From Pandoraea fibrosis (GTDB lineage: Bacteria > Pseudomonadota > Gammaproteobacteria > Burkholderiales > Burkholderiaceae), in NCBI RefSeq assembly GCF_000807775.2, contig NZ_CP047385.1:1612001-1676000 (forward strand): 64,000 nucleotides of DNA, in the 5' to 3' direction. The position numbers were made by a program, and so were the translations under genes. The notes beneath the pieces are model-generated. The model ran no database searches. It was not told the origin of the DNA and saw only the letters and a list, made by a program, of their open reading frames with translations. Each line of letters begins with the position of its first letter. The stretch's first letter is position 1. This document shows, in pieces, positions 43,101 through 52,208 of the stretch.

Positions 43101-43261
43101 GCCTCGGCGAATCGCCATGGCGCAGGCGATTGCCTATCTTGTAAGTGCCGGCGGCGCTGCGTGCTCACTCGCCGCAGCCCGCCATTCCCCGAACCCCGAA
43201 GTGGCATAAGCCCCAAGGGCTAGCTTGCTTCCCGCATTCGTATCGCTCTGGAGAGTCTGTC

Positions 43262-44761
43262 ATGTCCCTACCCACCATTCCGCTGCTCATCGACGGCAAA
43301 CGTGTCGAGTCGAAGTCCTCGCAGTGGCGCGACGTTGTGAACCCGGCGACGCAGGAAGTGGTCGCCCGCGTGCCGTTCGCAACGCCTGAAGAACTCGAAG
43401 CCGCCGTGGCGTCGTCCAAGGCGGCTTACAAAAGCTGGCGCAATACCTCGCAAGCGAACCGCATGCGCGTGATGCTGCGCTTTCAACAACTGCTGCGCGA
43501 TCACACAGGTGAACTCGCTGCGCTCATCACGCGCGAGCACGGCAAGACGTTGCCCGACGCCGAAGGCGAAGTCGGACGTGGCCTGGAAGTCGTCGAACAT
43601 GCTTGCTCGATTGCGTCTCTGCAATTGGGCGAGTACGCGCAGAATGCCGCCGGTGGCGTCGATGTCTACACGCTGATCGAACCGCTGGGCGTTTGTGCAG
43701 GCATCACGGCTTTCAACTTCCCGGTGATGCTGCCGTGCTTCATGTTCCCGCTCGCGGTAGCCACGGGCAACACGTTCGTACTCAAGCCGTCGGAACAAGA
43801 TCCGAGCGCATCGCTGCGCCTGGCGGAACTGGCGTTGGAAGCCGGGTTGCCGCCGGGGGTGCTCAACGTCGTGCATGGTGGCCCGGACATTGCCAACGCC
43901 ATTTGCGATCACCCGGATATCAAGGCGGTGTCGTTCATCGGCTCCACGCATGTCGGCACGCATATCTATCGTCGCGCGTCGGAAGCGGGCAAGCGTTGTC
44001 AGGCGATGATGGGCGCGAAGAACCATTGCGTGATCCTGCCGGATGCGGATCGCGAGCAGGCCATCAATCATTTGCTGGGCGCGGCGTTCGGTGCGGCGGG
44101 GCAACGTTGCATGGCAACGTCCGTTGCCGTGCTCGTGGGTGAGGCGCGCGAGTGGGTGCCCGAATTGGTCGAGCGCGCCCGCGCACTCAAGGTGGGGCCG
44201 GGTACCGATCGCAAGGCGGATCTGGGCCCGGTCGTGTCGAAGCAAGCGCGTGCCCGCATCGAGAAACTCATCGGCGCCGGCGTGGAAGAGGGGGCAAAGC
44301 TGCTCCTCGACGGTCGTGGTCACACGGTCAAGGAAGCGCCGGAAGGCAATTTCGTCGGCCCGACCATTTTCGATGGCGTGACGGCCGACATGTCGATCTA
44401 CCGCGACGAGATTTTCGGACCAGTGCTGTGTATGGCGGGCGTCGATACGCTCGACGAAGCGATCGCGTTCGTCAATGCCAATCCGAACGGCAATGGCGTG
44501 GCGCTGTTCACGCAGGACGGCGGCGCCGCGCGTCAGTTCCAGAACGAGATCGATGTCGGTCAGGTCGGCATCAACCTGCCGATTCCGGTGCCGGTCGCCT
44601 GGTTCAGCTTCACCGGTTCGCGTGGCTCGAAGCTCGGCGATCTGGGGCCGAACGGCAAGCAGGCCATTCTGTTCTGGACGCAGACCAAGACCGTGACGGC
44701 CCGCTGGCAGGCCCGGGGAACAGGCCCGTCGGGCGTGAACACCACGATCACGCTGAAGTAA
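43262..44761 (+). CDS. mmsA: Methylmalonate-semialdehyde dehydrogenase (CoA-acylating)
   Basis: 499 aa aldehyde dehydrogenase. Catalytic Cys is C283 in GAAGQRCMAT, the sequence characteristic of MmsA. GITAFNFPVMLPCFMFPLAVATGN and SFTGSRGSKLGDLGPNGKQAI are also MmsA-specific. Converts methylmalonate semialdehyde to propionyl-CoA (or malonate semialdehyde to acetyl-CoA) in valine and inositol/beta-alanine breakdown. Start 43262 with GGAG-type RBS. Followed by mmsB 20 bases later. Confidence 0.95.
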   Translation: MSLPTIPLLIDGKRVESKSSQWRDVVNPATQEVVARVPFATPEELEAAVASSKAAYKSWRNTSQANRMRVMLRFQQLLRDHTGELAALITREHGKTLPDAEGEVGRGLEVVEHACSIASLQLGEYAQNAAGGVDVYTLIEPLGVCAGITAFNFPVMLPCFMFPLAVATGNTFVLKPSEQDPSASLRLAELALEAGLPPGVLNVVHGGPDIANAICDHPDIKAVSFIGSTHVGTHIYRRASEAGKRCQAMMGAKNHCVILPDADREQAINHLLGAAFGAAGQRCMATSVAVLVGEAREWVPELVERARALKVGPGTDRKADLGPVVSKQARARIEKLIGAGVEEGAKLLLDGRGHTVKEAPEGNFVGPTIFDGVTADMSIYRDEIFGPVLCMAGVDTLDEAIAFVNANPNGNGVALFTQDGGAARQFQNEIDVGQVGINLPIPVPVAWFSFTGSRGSKLGDLGPNGKQAILFWTQTKTVTARWQARGTGPSGVNTTITLK

Positions 44762-44781
44762 CGCACGCTCGGAGACCGACG

Positions 44782-45720
44782 ATGGCTACAGAGACTCAAC
44801 AAGGAACACAAGGGGCGTTGCGTGTCGCGTTCATTGGCCTTGGCAACATGGGCGGGCCGATGGCGGCCAATCTGGTCAAGGCCGGACATGCGGTGCGTGG
44901 CTTCGATTTGTCCGGCAGCGCGGTGGACCGACTGGCCGCGGCCGGCGGGCATGCCGCGACGTCCATTGCCGACGCCGTGCGCGATGCGCAGGTGGTCATC
45001 ACGATGCTGCCGGCGGGAGAGCATGTGCTGGCCGCCTACGACGGTCCGGACGGCGTGCTCGCGAATGCCGCGCCCGACGCCGTGCTGATCGACAGCAGCA
45101 CGGTGCCGCCGGAAATTCCCCGTCAGTTGGCGAAGCTCGCGCGACCGGGCACGCGACTGCTCGACGCGCCCGTCTCAGGCGGCACGGCGGGGGCAGCCGC
45201 CGGCACGCTCACCTTCATGGTGGGGGGCGACGCGGCGCTCGTCGAGCGCATGCGTCCGCTGCTCGCTGACATGGGGCGAGCGATCCATCACGGCGGTCCG
45301 CTGGGCGCCGGGCAGACGCTCAAGCTGTGCAACAACATGTTGCTGGGCATTCTGATGGCGGGCACGAGCGAAGCGCTGCGTCTGGGCATTGCCAACGGGC
45401 TCGACCCGAAGGTGCTCTCGGCGGTCATGCAGCAAAGCTCGGGCCGCAACTGGACGCTGGAGGTTTATAACCCCTGTCCGGGCGTGATGGAGAATGCGGC
45501 GTCCTCGCGCGGTTACACGGGTGGCTTTGCCACCGATCTGATGGCGAAGGATTTGCGTCTGGCGCACGGGGCGGCCGAGGCCAGCGATGTGGCCACCCCA
45601 CTGGGCGATCTGGCACGGCGCATCTTCGAGGTGCATCGCGCTAACGGCCATGGGGCACTCGACTTCTCAAGCATTTTTCAGGACCCGGTGACGCTGGCGC
45701 AGGCACTCGATGTGAAGTAA
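44782..45720 (+). CDS. mmsB: 3-hydroxyisobutyrate dehydrogenase
   Basis: 312 aa. Rossmann motif FIGLGNMGGPMAANL, DAPVSGGTAGA substrate-binding loop, K181 catalytic (TLKLCNNM) and KDLRLA. Oxidises 3-hydroxyisobutyrate to methylmalonate semialdehyde, the substrate of the upstream MmsA. GGAG-type RBS. The operon ends in a strong terminator. Confidence 0.94.
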   Translation: MATETQQGTQGALRVAFIGLGNMGGPMAANLVKAGHAVRGFDLSGSAVDRLAAAGGHAATSIADAVRDAQVVITMLPAGEHVLAAYDGPDGVLANAAPDAVLIDSSTVPPEIPRQLAKLARPGTRLLDAPVSGGTAGAAAGTLTFMVGGDAALVERMRPLLADMGRAIHHGGPLGAGQTLKLCNNMLLGILMAGTSEALRLGIANGLDPKVLSAVMQQSSGRNWTLEVYNPCPGVMENAASSRGYTGGFATDLMAKDLRLAHGAAEASDVATPLGDLARRIFEVHRANGHGALDFSSIFQDPVTLAQALDVK

Positions 45721-45743
45721 TTCTCGTCGGGTCAGGCGGACCA

Positions 45744-45782
45744 AACGCCCGTCGGCTTTGCGGCCGACGGGCGTTGATTTTT
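45744..45782 (+). terminator. Rho-independent terminator of the mms operon
   Basis: 13-bp stem AACGCCCGTCGGC / GCCGACGGGCGTT, loop TTTGCG, then GATTTTT. Confidence 0.85.
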
Positions 45783-45816
45783 GCAGATGGTCCAGACCGT
45801 TGGGGCGGACGCCCCC

Positions 45817-45846
45817 GATACGAACCGATACGAACCGACCCGAACC
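45817..45846 (+). repeat. Decamer tandem repeat
   Basis: GATACGAACC, GATACGAACC, GACCCGAACC in direct tandem within the 365-base spacer between mmsB and the bestrophin gene. No gene is seen in that spacer. Confidence 0.7.
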
Positions 45847-46085
45847 GGTATCTGCCGTGAGCGCCGGTCCGTAAGAGATCATATGGTGCGAGACGTTCAT
45901 GATCGTGATTGGCCCGAGGCGCGCCACGACAGCGTATTGGCATTCTCGCCACGCGTGCGCACACCGGATGGCGATGTTTCAATCGGTTGCAACCATTTCA
46001 AACCCGCCAATATGGGCGTATCATCGCGCCGCAGCGGCTTCCCCCACAGCCGGTCTTCGCGCGCTTGCGAGCGCCTTTTGTTGCC

Positions 46086-46997
46086 ATGATCGTTCGACCC
46101 AATCTGCACTGGCTGCGCATGCTCTTCGTCGTGCGCGGCTCGATCTTGCCCAAGATCGCCCCGCAGCTCATCTTCACCACGATCATTTCGATTGTCGTCA
46201 CGCTCGCCCACGGGCGCATCTTCGAATGGAAGATTCCGCTGACGTTCATCCCGTTCTCGCTGATCGGTATTACGCTCGCGATCTTTCTCGGCTTTCGTAA
46301 CACCACGAGCTACGCCCGTTACTGGGAAGCCCGCATGCTCTGGGGCAGCGTGCTCAACGAGACGCGCGCCTTGGCCCGCCAGTCGATGACGCTGGTGTCG
46401 GATACCTCGGATTCGCCGCGCTTCGTTGCTTATCTCATCGCCTTCGTGCACGGTATGCGCCATCAATTGCGCGGTACCGATCCCCGTGCCGACTTCGAGC
46501 GACTGCTCGGCACGGAAGACGTGGCGTGCCTCACGCGCAAGCAGTTCAAACCGATCACGATCCTCCTCATGGCGGGCGAATGGCTGCGCGAGCGCCGCAG
46601 GCAAGGGCAGATCGACGCACCGCTTGCTCAGGTCATGGAAATGCATCTGGACCGCCTCGGCGAAGCCATCGGGGGCTGCGAGCGGATCGCGACCACGCCG
46701 ATTCCGTTCACCTACGGCGTGATCCTGCATCGCGTCACTTACCTCTACAGTCTGCTGTTGCCGTTCGGGCTGGTCGACTCCATTGGTCCGATGACCCCGG
46801 TGATCGTGGCCTTCATCTCGTACACCTTCTTTGCGCTCGAAGCGGTCAGCGCCGAGATCGAGGAGCCGTTCGGGCTGGAGCCGAACGACCTCGCGCTCGA
46901 CGCCATGTCCGAGACCATCGAGCAATCGCTGCGCGAAGTCCTTCACCGTCAGCACACCGCCCAGGTACGGCCGCGCGATCACCACATCATCACTTGA
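46086..46997 (+). CDS. Bestrophin family ion channel
   Basis: 303 aa. MIVRPNLHWLRMLFVVRGSILPKI, PLTFIPFSLIGITLAIFLGFRNTTSYARYWEAR and the C-terminal EEPFGLEPNDLALDAM are hallmarks of bacterial bestrophins, pentameric inner-membrane channels. Bacterial homologues studied conduct cations rather than chloride; selectivity here is not known. The start at 46086 fits the family, although its RBS is weak. Confidence 0.88.
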   Translation: MIVRPNLHWLRMLFVVRGSILPKIAPQLIFTTIISIVVTLAHGRIFEWKIPLTFIPFSLIGITLAIFLGFRNTTSYARYWEARMLWGSVLNETRALARQSMTLVSDTSDSPRFVAYLIAFVHGMRHQLRGTDPRADFERLLGTEDVACLTRKQFKPITILLMAGEWLRERRRQGQIDAPLAQVMEMHLDRLGEAIGGCERIATTPIPFTYGVILHRVTYLYSLLLPFGLVDSIGPMTPVIVAFISYTFFALEAVSAEIEEPFGLEPNDLALDAMSETIEQSLREVLHRQHTAQVRPRDHHIIT

Positions 46998-47006
46998 GGC
47001 GTCGAT

Positions 47007-47044
47007 ACTAAAGTTCTTGCTTTAGTTTTTTGAACGTCTATACT
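47007..47044 (+). promoter_or_regulatory. ArsR gene promoter with palindromic operator
   Basis: ACTAAAG-TTCTTG-CTTTAGT (47007-47026) overlaps the -35 of TTGCTT (47017-47022)-N16-TATACT (47039-47044). Position eight bases before the ArsR start suits autorepression. A T6 run right after the palindrome might also help stop transcripts from the bestrophin gene. Confidence 0.65.
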
Positions 47045-47051
47045 CAAGCAC

Positions 47052-47408
47052 ATGCTTGACCATGACAACGCCCTCGATCTGACCTTTCAGGCACTGGCCG
47101 ACGTGTCGCGCCGCGCAATGCTCGTGCGGCTCGCGCAGGGGCCGGCGTCGGTGAGTGCGCTTGCCCAGCCGTTGGCGATGTCGTTGCAGGCAGTCATGCA
47201 GCACCTGGCCGTGCTCGAGAGTGCGGGGCTGGTGCGAACGGAAAAGGCCGGCCGTGTGCGCACGTGCCGGATCGAACCCCAGGCGCTGAGCCTTGCCGAA
47301 CGATGGATCAACCAGCGCCGTCACGAGTGGGAAGGTCACCTCGACCGTTTGGGCGAGTATCTGGCCAGCCTGCCCCCCGAAGGAGCGTTTCATGAGGACA
47401 GCAAGTGA
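47052..47408 (+). CDS. ArsR/SmtB family transcriptional regulator
   Basis: 118 aa winged helix: LTFQALADVSRRAMLVRLAQGPASVSALAQPLAMSLQAVMQHLAVLESAGLV. No metal-binding Cys pair (no ELCVCDL-type motif), so probably not a metal sensor. It overlaps the downstream SRPBCC gene by 17 bases, the classical ArsR-AHSA1 pairing. Confidence 0.9.
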   Translation: MLDHDNALDLTFQALADVSRRAMLVRLAQGPASVSALAQPLAMSLQAVMQHLAVLESAGLVRTEKAGRVRTCRIEPQALSLAERWINQRRHEWEGHLDRLGEYLASLPPEGAFHEDSK

Positions 47409-48339
47409 AACCCAGACTGCGGCAAAGCCGCAGCCGCTAACGGTCGGCCGGACTTACGCCACCTCACGGGAAACGGTATTTCGAGCCTGGACAACGACCG
47501 AGGCGGTGAAGCGCTGGTTTTGTCCAACGGGCTACACCGTCCCGGAAGCGAAGATCGAGGCCCGCGTGGGCGGCGCTTTCGACCTGAAAATGGAATCGCC
47601 GGAAGGCGAAGCGCACTGGATTCGAGGACGTTTCCTGGAGATCGATGCGCCCCGGCGCCTCGTGATCGACATGGAAGTGACCGATGCCAAAGGGCTGGCG
47701 CTGTTCGGCGCACTCACGACGGCATCGTTCACCGATGTGGCGCAAGGTACGCGTCTGGACGTCGAGCAACGCTATACCGTGCACGATCCTGCCTATGCCT
47801 GGATGCCCGAAGGCGCGAGCGCCGGCTGGACGCAGACGTTGGACAAACTCGGTCGCGAAGTCATGCGCGAGGCTGGGGAGCCAACGCAGCGCAGTGTGGT
47901 GCACGCGACTTTCCGCATCGAGCGTCAGTACCCCGCTTCTCCCGCCCGCGTCTTTCGGGCGCTGACCGAGCGCGAAGCGAAGGATCGCTGGTTCGCCAGC
48001 AGTGAGGGGCTCACGGTGCTGGAGCGCTCGATGGATGCCCGGCCCGGCGGACGGGAGCGTGTGAGCGGGCGCTGGACAAGCGGTATGGTGTCGACGTTCG
48101 ATGCGGTGTATTTCGACGTCGTGCCCGATACGCGGCTTGTTTATTCCTACGAAATGCATCTGGATACCCGCAAGATATCGGTGTCGCTCGCGACGATTGA
48201 TCTTCGTGCGCACGACGGCGGCACGCATCTCGTCATGACCGAGCAAGGTGCCTTTCTGGATGGCTACGACGACGCCGGTTCGCGCGAGCGTGGCACGCAG
48301 TTCCTGCTCGACGCCCTCGGCGCATCGCTCACAGACTGA
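47392..48339 (+). CDS. Double SRPBCC/AHSA1 domain protein
   Basis: 315 aa with two AHSA1 modules in tandem. Residues about 18-155 (VGRTYATSRETVFRAWTTTEAVKRWFCP) and 170-310 (FRIERQYPASPARVFRALTEREAKDRWFA) each begin with the family's start motif and end with a GW/GT-type helix. AHSA1-fold proteins bind hydrophobic ligands or chaperones. Bacterial ones are usually single-domain, so this is a fusion of two. RBS AAGGAG lies inside the ArsR gene. Confidence 0.88.
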   Translation: MRTASETQTAAKPQPLTVGRTYATSRETVFRAWTTTEAVKRWFCPTGYTVPEAKIEARVGGAFDLKMESPEGEAHWIRGRFLEIDAPRRLVIDMEVTDAKGLALFGALTTASFTDVAQGTRLDVEQRYTVHDPAYAWMPEGASAGWTQTLDKLGREVMREAGEPTQRSVVHATFRIERQYPASPARVFRALTEREAKDRWFASSEGLTVLERSMDARPGGRERVSGRWTSGMVSTFDAVYFDVVPDTRLVYSYEMHLDTRKISVSLATIDLRAHDGGTHLVMTEQGAFLDGYDDAGSRERGTQFLLDALGASLTD

Positions 48340-48372
48340 GCCGTCACCCTCTCCCTTTCTTTCGTGTCGTTG

Positions 48373-48411
48373 ACGCCGCTTTCCCCTCGGTTTCGTGAGG
48401 GGGAGCGGCGT
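48373..48411 (+). terminator. Hairpin after the AHSA1 gene
   Basis: Stem ACGCCGCT / AGCGGCGT with an inner CCCCTC/GAGGGG pairing, followed by TTGTC. Moderate terminator. Confidence 0.6.
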
Positions 48412-48577
48412 TTGTCATGAATGAGCGCACCGATTTGGTGCGATCGATTCTCATCGAACGACGCAATAGTTCCTCGACAAATATCGCGTTTTTCATTACT
48501 GCGGCGAGTTCTAGACTTCCTTCCATCGACGGCGCAATTCAAAACAAAGTCGTCGCAACTAGACAGGAGTTAGGAAA

Positions 48578-48985
48578 ATGAACCGCAAGAACATCGCAAT
48601 CGCCCTTATCGCCGCCGTGGCCTCGCTCGGTGCCGTTGCCAGCAACGCAGCAGAAAATGGCAACAACTATCCTGAAGTCGCTTCGCAAGGTCAGCCGCTC
48701 ACGCGTGCTGCCGTGCTGGCCGATCTGGCACAGGCCCGTGCTCAAGGAGTGATCCCGCACGGCGACGCCGACTATCCGGTGTATGTCGCTTCGGGCCCGG
48801 CCAAGAGCCGCACCGACGTGAAGGCCGAACTGGCTCAGGCACGTGCGCAAGGCCTGATGGCACAGAACGACGTCGACTACCCGATCGTCGCTTCGCAAGG
48901 TCCGAGCGTGTCGCGCGCCGAGGTGAAGCAGGAACTGGCCCGCGCCCGCGCCGCCGGCGAACTGGACGTCAGCCAAGGCAGCTAA
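48578..48985 (+). CDS. DUF4148 family periplasmic protein
   Basis: 135 aa. Signal peptide (MNRKNIAIALIAAVASLGAVASNA), then three repeats of the DUF4148 motif, YPxVASxGxxxSRAxVxxELAxARAxG. The family is abundant in Burkholderiales as small exported proteins, often highly expressed; role unknown. RBS AGGAGTTAGGAAA precedes ATG. Strong terminator follows. Confidence 0.9.
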   Translation: MNRKNIAIALIAAVASLGAVASNAAENGNNYPEVASQGQPLTRAAVLADLAQARAQGVIPHGDADYPVYVASGPAKSRTDVKAELAQARAQGLMAQNDVDYPIVASQGPSVSRAEVKQELARARAAGELDVSQGS

Positions 48986-49020
48986 TCAGCCAATCGTTCG
49001 CTGGCTGTCGTAGCAAAGTC

Positions 49021-49059
49021 AAAAGCCGTCCCGAGTGAGAAACTCGGGACGGCTTTTTT
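49021..49059. terminator. Rho-independent terminator, bidirectional
   Basis: Stem AAAAGCCGTCCCGAG / CTCGGGACGGCTTTT with loop TGAGAAA, then TT. Serves the DUF4148 gene and the convergent ferritin-like gene. Confidence 0.9.
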
Positions 49060-49083
49060 ACATGGGTACGACCGTGGCGAGGC

Positions 49084-50004
49084 TCAGGCTTTCATGAACC
49101 GCAGCGCGATGCGCGCGAGCCTGGGCACGAAGGTCGGGCGCAACAGGCGCTTGTCGTAGCCGTCCATGCGTCGTGCATCTTCTTCCAGGCACAGGGCGAT
49201 AAGATCGCGCGGCTTGAGCGACTCGCCGATGTCGGCGGTGCCGGTCGCGGGGAAATTGGCGTCTCGCGCCACACCATCGGTATCGATGCCGCGTGCAATC
49301 GCCATGCGATCCCAGATCAACGTGACCCAGACCGCCGCGACGCGTGCATAGAACCACGGTCGCTTCCAGAAAGGCAGATTGCGCCGGTGCCACGCCACCC
49401 AGTTCGCGAAGAACAGAATGTGGCGGGCTTCTTCCTGAATGACGGGCTCGAAGGTCTCGACCAGTGCCTCCGGAAAGTAGCCGGAGCGTTGGGCCGAACG
49501 GAACAGACCGAAGGCCACGAAACTGTCGATGCACTCGCTAAAGCCGGTTTTCATCCATGCCCATTCGGCGTCTTTGGGCGGCGGATAGGGCGGTTCGGGT
49601 GCGAGTTCGATGCCGTAGGCTTCGACCAGCTTGGAGAGTACGACCTTGTGGCGTGCTTCTTCCTCGCCATCCATGACGAGCGCCTCGCGCAACAGCGGGT
49701 CCTGAATCGTGCCGGCGTAGGTGGCCACGCGTATCGACGCACGGCCTTCGGTCTGCACGGCAATGTCCCAGATGGGCAGGGCAGTCAGCCGCTTGAGCGC
49801 ATCGGCAGGCAGCGTCGGCCAGTCGATGACCGAAGGCTTGTAAGGGTTGTGGGACTCGAGCAGCATGCGGCAGAACATGCGTTTGTGGGAGTCCGAACCA
49901 ATTGCCACAGGACCATCGACATCGTATTGCCAATGGCGCATGACATGGTCAGCTTCCGCGACGGCTACCGCTAGCGTGTCGGACATCTGGTCGGGATATC
50001 GCAT
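49084..50004 (-). CDS. Ferritin-like domain protein
   Basis: 306 aa. Two diiron-type motifs: MDGEEEARHKVV and PVIQEEARHILFF (ExxRH pairs), each in a long helix, as in ferritin-like oxidases. The remaining sequence is helical with Trp-rich segments. It could be a diiron oxygenase or metal-handling enzyme; no substrate is evident. Start 50004 used; an internal ATG at 49986 is possible. Convergent with the DUF4148 gene. Confidence 0.75.
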   Translation of the reverse strand: MRYPDQMSDTLAVAVAEADHVMRHWQYDVDGPVAIGSDSHKRMFCRMLLESHNPYKPSVIDWPTLPADALKRLTALPIWDIAVQTEGRASIRVATYAGTIQDPLLREALVMDGEEEARHKVVLSKLVEAYGIELAPEPPYPPPKDAEWAWMKTGFSECIDSFVAFGLFRSAQRSGYFPEALVETFEPVIQEEARHILFFANWVAWHRRNLPFWKRPWFYARVAAVWVTLIWDRMAIARGIDTDGVARDANFPATGTADIGESLKPRDLIALCLEEDARRMDGYDKRLLRPTFVPRLARIALRFMKA

Positions 50005-50108
50005 GAGGTATGAATCTTGTCAGCGTCGGCAAAAATCATACCATCAAGCGATGGCCGGGCGTCGTGCAGGATCGCTGCCCATCGCGCCCGGCATGCTTGA
50101 ACGGCGCG

Positions 50109-51431
50109 TCAGAACAGATACATGCCGGCGATGAAAATGACGCCCGAAAACAGCAGGGCCGTGACGCAATAGCCCATGATGTCGCGCACGCCCAACCCGG
50201 CAATGGCGAGTGCAGGCAATGCCCAGAACGGTTGCGCCATGTTCGTCCACGCTTCGCCGTAGGCAATCGCCATCGCGGCCTTGCCCATGTCGGCCCCCAG
50301 CGCTTGCGCGGCGGGCATCACGAACGGCCCTTGCACGACCCAGTGGCCACCGCCCGAAGGCACGGCGAAGTTGATCACGGCCGAGCTGAGGAAAGCGAGC
50401 AGCGGGAACGTATGCGCGTTGGCGATCTCAATGAACCAGTTCGTGATGACGCCGGCGAGTCCCGAGTGATCCATGGTTGCCTGAATGCCGGCGTAGAACG
50501 GAAACTGGATCATGATGCCGGACGCGCCGCGTGCCGCATTCGCCACGGCGCGCGCGTAGGCCATCGGCGTGCGGTGCAGCAAAATGCCGATGCCGAGGAA
50601 TGCGATGTTCACGGTGTCGATATCGAGCGAGAAGCCCTTGGTGAGGGTGCGCAGTATGAGGTACCCGGCGATCAGAACGAAGACCAGCAGGGAGAGCAGG
50701 CGGCTTTCCTCGAGCTTTTCGGCGAGCGTGGCGTCGGGGCCAAGCACGCGCTCGTGGGTCGGTTCGTCGACCAGCAACTTCGGATCGACCGATACCACTT
50801 CGTTCGGGCGCGGCATCATCGCGCGCGCGAGCAACGGCAGCATGACGATCAATCCGATCGTGATGAAGGCGTTGTATCCGGTGAAAAGCGTTTGTGAGAC
50901 GGGAATCAGTCCGACGACCTTTTCCATCGGATTGCCATGCGTTGCCGCTACGAGTGGTACCGAACCGGACAACCCGCCGTGCCACGTCAGAAAGCCCATA
51001 TAGGCGCATGCGACGAGCAGACGATAATCGGTGCCCTTCACCTGGCGCGCGACTTCACGCGCGAACATGGCGCCGAGCACGAGGCCGAAGCCCCAGTTGA
51101 TCGCACACGCCACGCCGGCGAGCAACGCGACCATCATCGTCGCTTGTGCCGGCGATCGCGCCGCGCCGGCCAGCGCGGCCATGGCACGCTTCATCGGCGC
51201 GGAGCTGGCGAGGGCGTGACCGGTCACCAGAATCATCGCCATCTGCATCGAGAAGGCGAGCAGATTCCAGAATCCCGAGCCCCACAACAACACGAGATCG
51301 CCCGGCGTCTTGGGAGTGAAACCCAAGGCCAACGCGAAGGTCATGATGGTGAGAAAAATCGCAAAGATGAGTGGGTCGGGCAAAAAGCGATGCACCACTT
51401 GCGTGAAAAAAAGGGAAATACGCTTGACCAC
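50109..51431 (-). CDS. atoE: Short-chain fatty acid transporter (AtoE family)
   Basis: 440 aa, about 11 helices. FLPDPLIFAIFLTIMTF at the N-terminus, AINWGFGLVLGAMFAREVAR, YMGFLTWHGGLSGSVPL and FAVPSGGGHWVVQGPFVMPAA are AtoE signatures. Imports acetoacetate or short-chain fatty acids. GTG start with RBS AAGGAAGAGG. No ato/scoAB genes adjacent. Confidence 0.9.
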   Translation of the reverse strand: MVKRISLFFTQVVHRFLPDPLIFAIFLTIMTFALALGFTPKTPGDLVLLWGSGFWNLLAFSMQMAMILVTGHALASSAPMKRAMAALAGAARSPAQATMMVALLAGVACAINWGFGLVLGAMFAREVARQVKGTDYRLLVACAYMGFLTWHGGLSGSVPLVAATHGNPMEKVVGLIPVSQTLFTGYNAFITIGLIVMLPLLARAMMPRPNEVVSVDPKLLVDEPTHERVLGPDATLAEKLEESRLLSLLVFVLIAGYLILRTLTKGFSLDIDTVNIAFLGIGILLHRTPMAYARAVANAARGASGIMIQFPFYAGIQATMDHSGLAGVITNWFIEIANAHTFPLLAFLSSAVINFAVPSGGGHWVVQGPFVMPAAQALGADMGKAAMAIAYGEAWTNMAQPFWALPALAIAGLGVRDIMGYCVTALLFSGVIFIAGMYLF

Positions 51432-51702
51432 AGTTGCCTCTTCCTTATTGTTAACATATTAATTTCGGCATTCTGCCACGCCCTCCCGGCAAGGACATGA
51501 CGTAAAACTGCGTAATGCCAAAGCGGCAGCGCGTGTGGCATGCGCGCGTGACGGCGCTGTGATCCCGGTCGTGAAATATTTGGTAATTGTTGCAGTGCGT
51601 GCAACGCAGGTATTCGCCGGAGAACGTATATCGGCGACACACAGATGCTTAGACTGTGGAGTCCGCTGTGGCTGTTTCGCAGCTTTTCGTACTGGACTCA
51701 TC

Positions 51703-52146
51703 ATGACGCTGACCCTTGAGCAACTCTTCCCGCAGCATCGTCCTGAAGGTGACGCCGTAGCGACGGCGCTCGACAGCCACGCCGTCGTGCAGGCGCTGTC
51801 GCTGGCCTGTGCCGAGCATCCGCTTGTCTTGCTGCGCATGATGTACCCGGCGACCGATGCGAACACGCACCGCAGCCGCGACGAGCTGGCGGAAGTGCTG
51901 CATCGCCACGGGCTGCATCAGGTTGCGGGGTTGATCGAAGAGGAATCGCCGTATCTGATGTTCACGTCGGCCGAGCACGCGCATCTCACGCTCGTGGAAA
52001 TCCGCCGTTACTCGGCGGCCATCGCCGTGCATCTTTACTATCGTGGGCTGGCTGGCAGCGATGCTGAAGCGCGCCTGCGTGCGGATGCGACGGCGCCGGC
52101 CGAAGGACATTTCCGTCCGTTCGACGGTTTCGCCCGCGCGATGTAA
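51703..52146 (+). CDS. Hypothetical protein
   Basis: 147 aa, soluble, begins MTLTLEQLFPQHRPEGDA. It carries LVLLRMMYPATDANTHRSRDELAEVLHRHGLHQVAGLIEEESPYL. I do not recognise the family and see no catalytic signature. Frame composition (balanced acids, few Arg runs) supports a real gene. No strong RBS before ATG 51703. Divergent from atoE, convergent with the KefC-like gene. Confidence 0.6.
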   Translation: MTLTLEQLFPQHRPEGDAVATALDSHAVVQALSLACAEHPLVLLRMMYPATDANTHRSRDELAEVLHRHGLHQVAGLIEEESPYLMFTSAEHAHLTLVEIRRYSAAIAVHLYYRGLAGSDAEARLRADATAPAEGHFRPFDGFARAM

Positions 52147-52208
52147 GCGAATCCGCAGGCACGGGCAAAGTGCCCCGGGGGCGCTGCCGGTCTGAGGGCC
52201 TGTGAGAC

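Noticed and set aside
45817..45846. Iteron-type origin
   Set aside because: Only three decamers, no DnaA boxes or rep gene nearby; recorded as a simple repeat.
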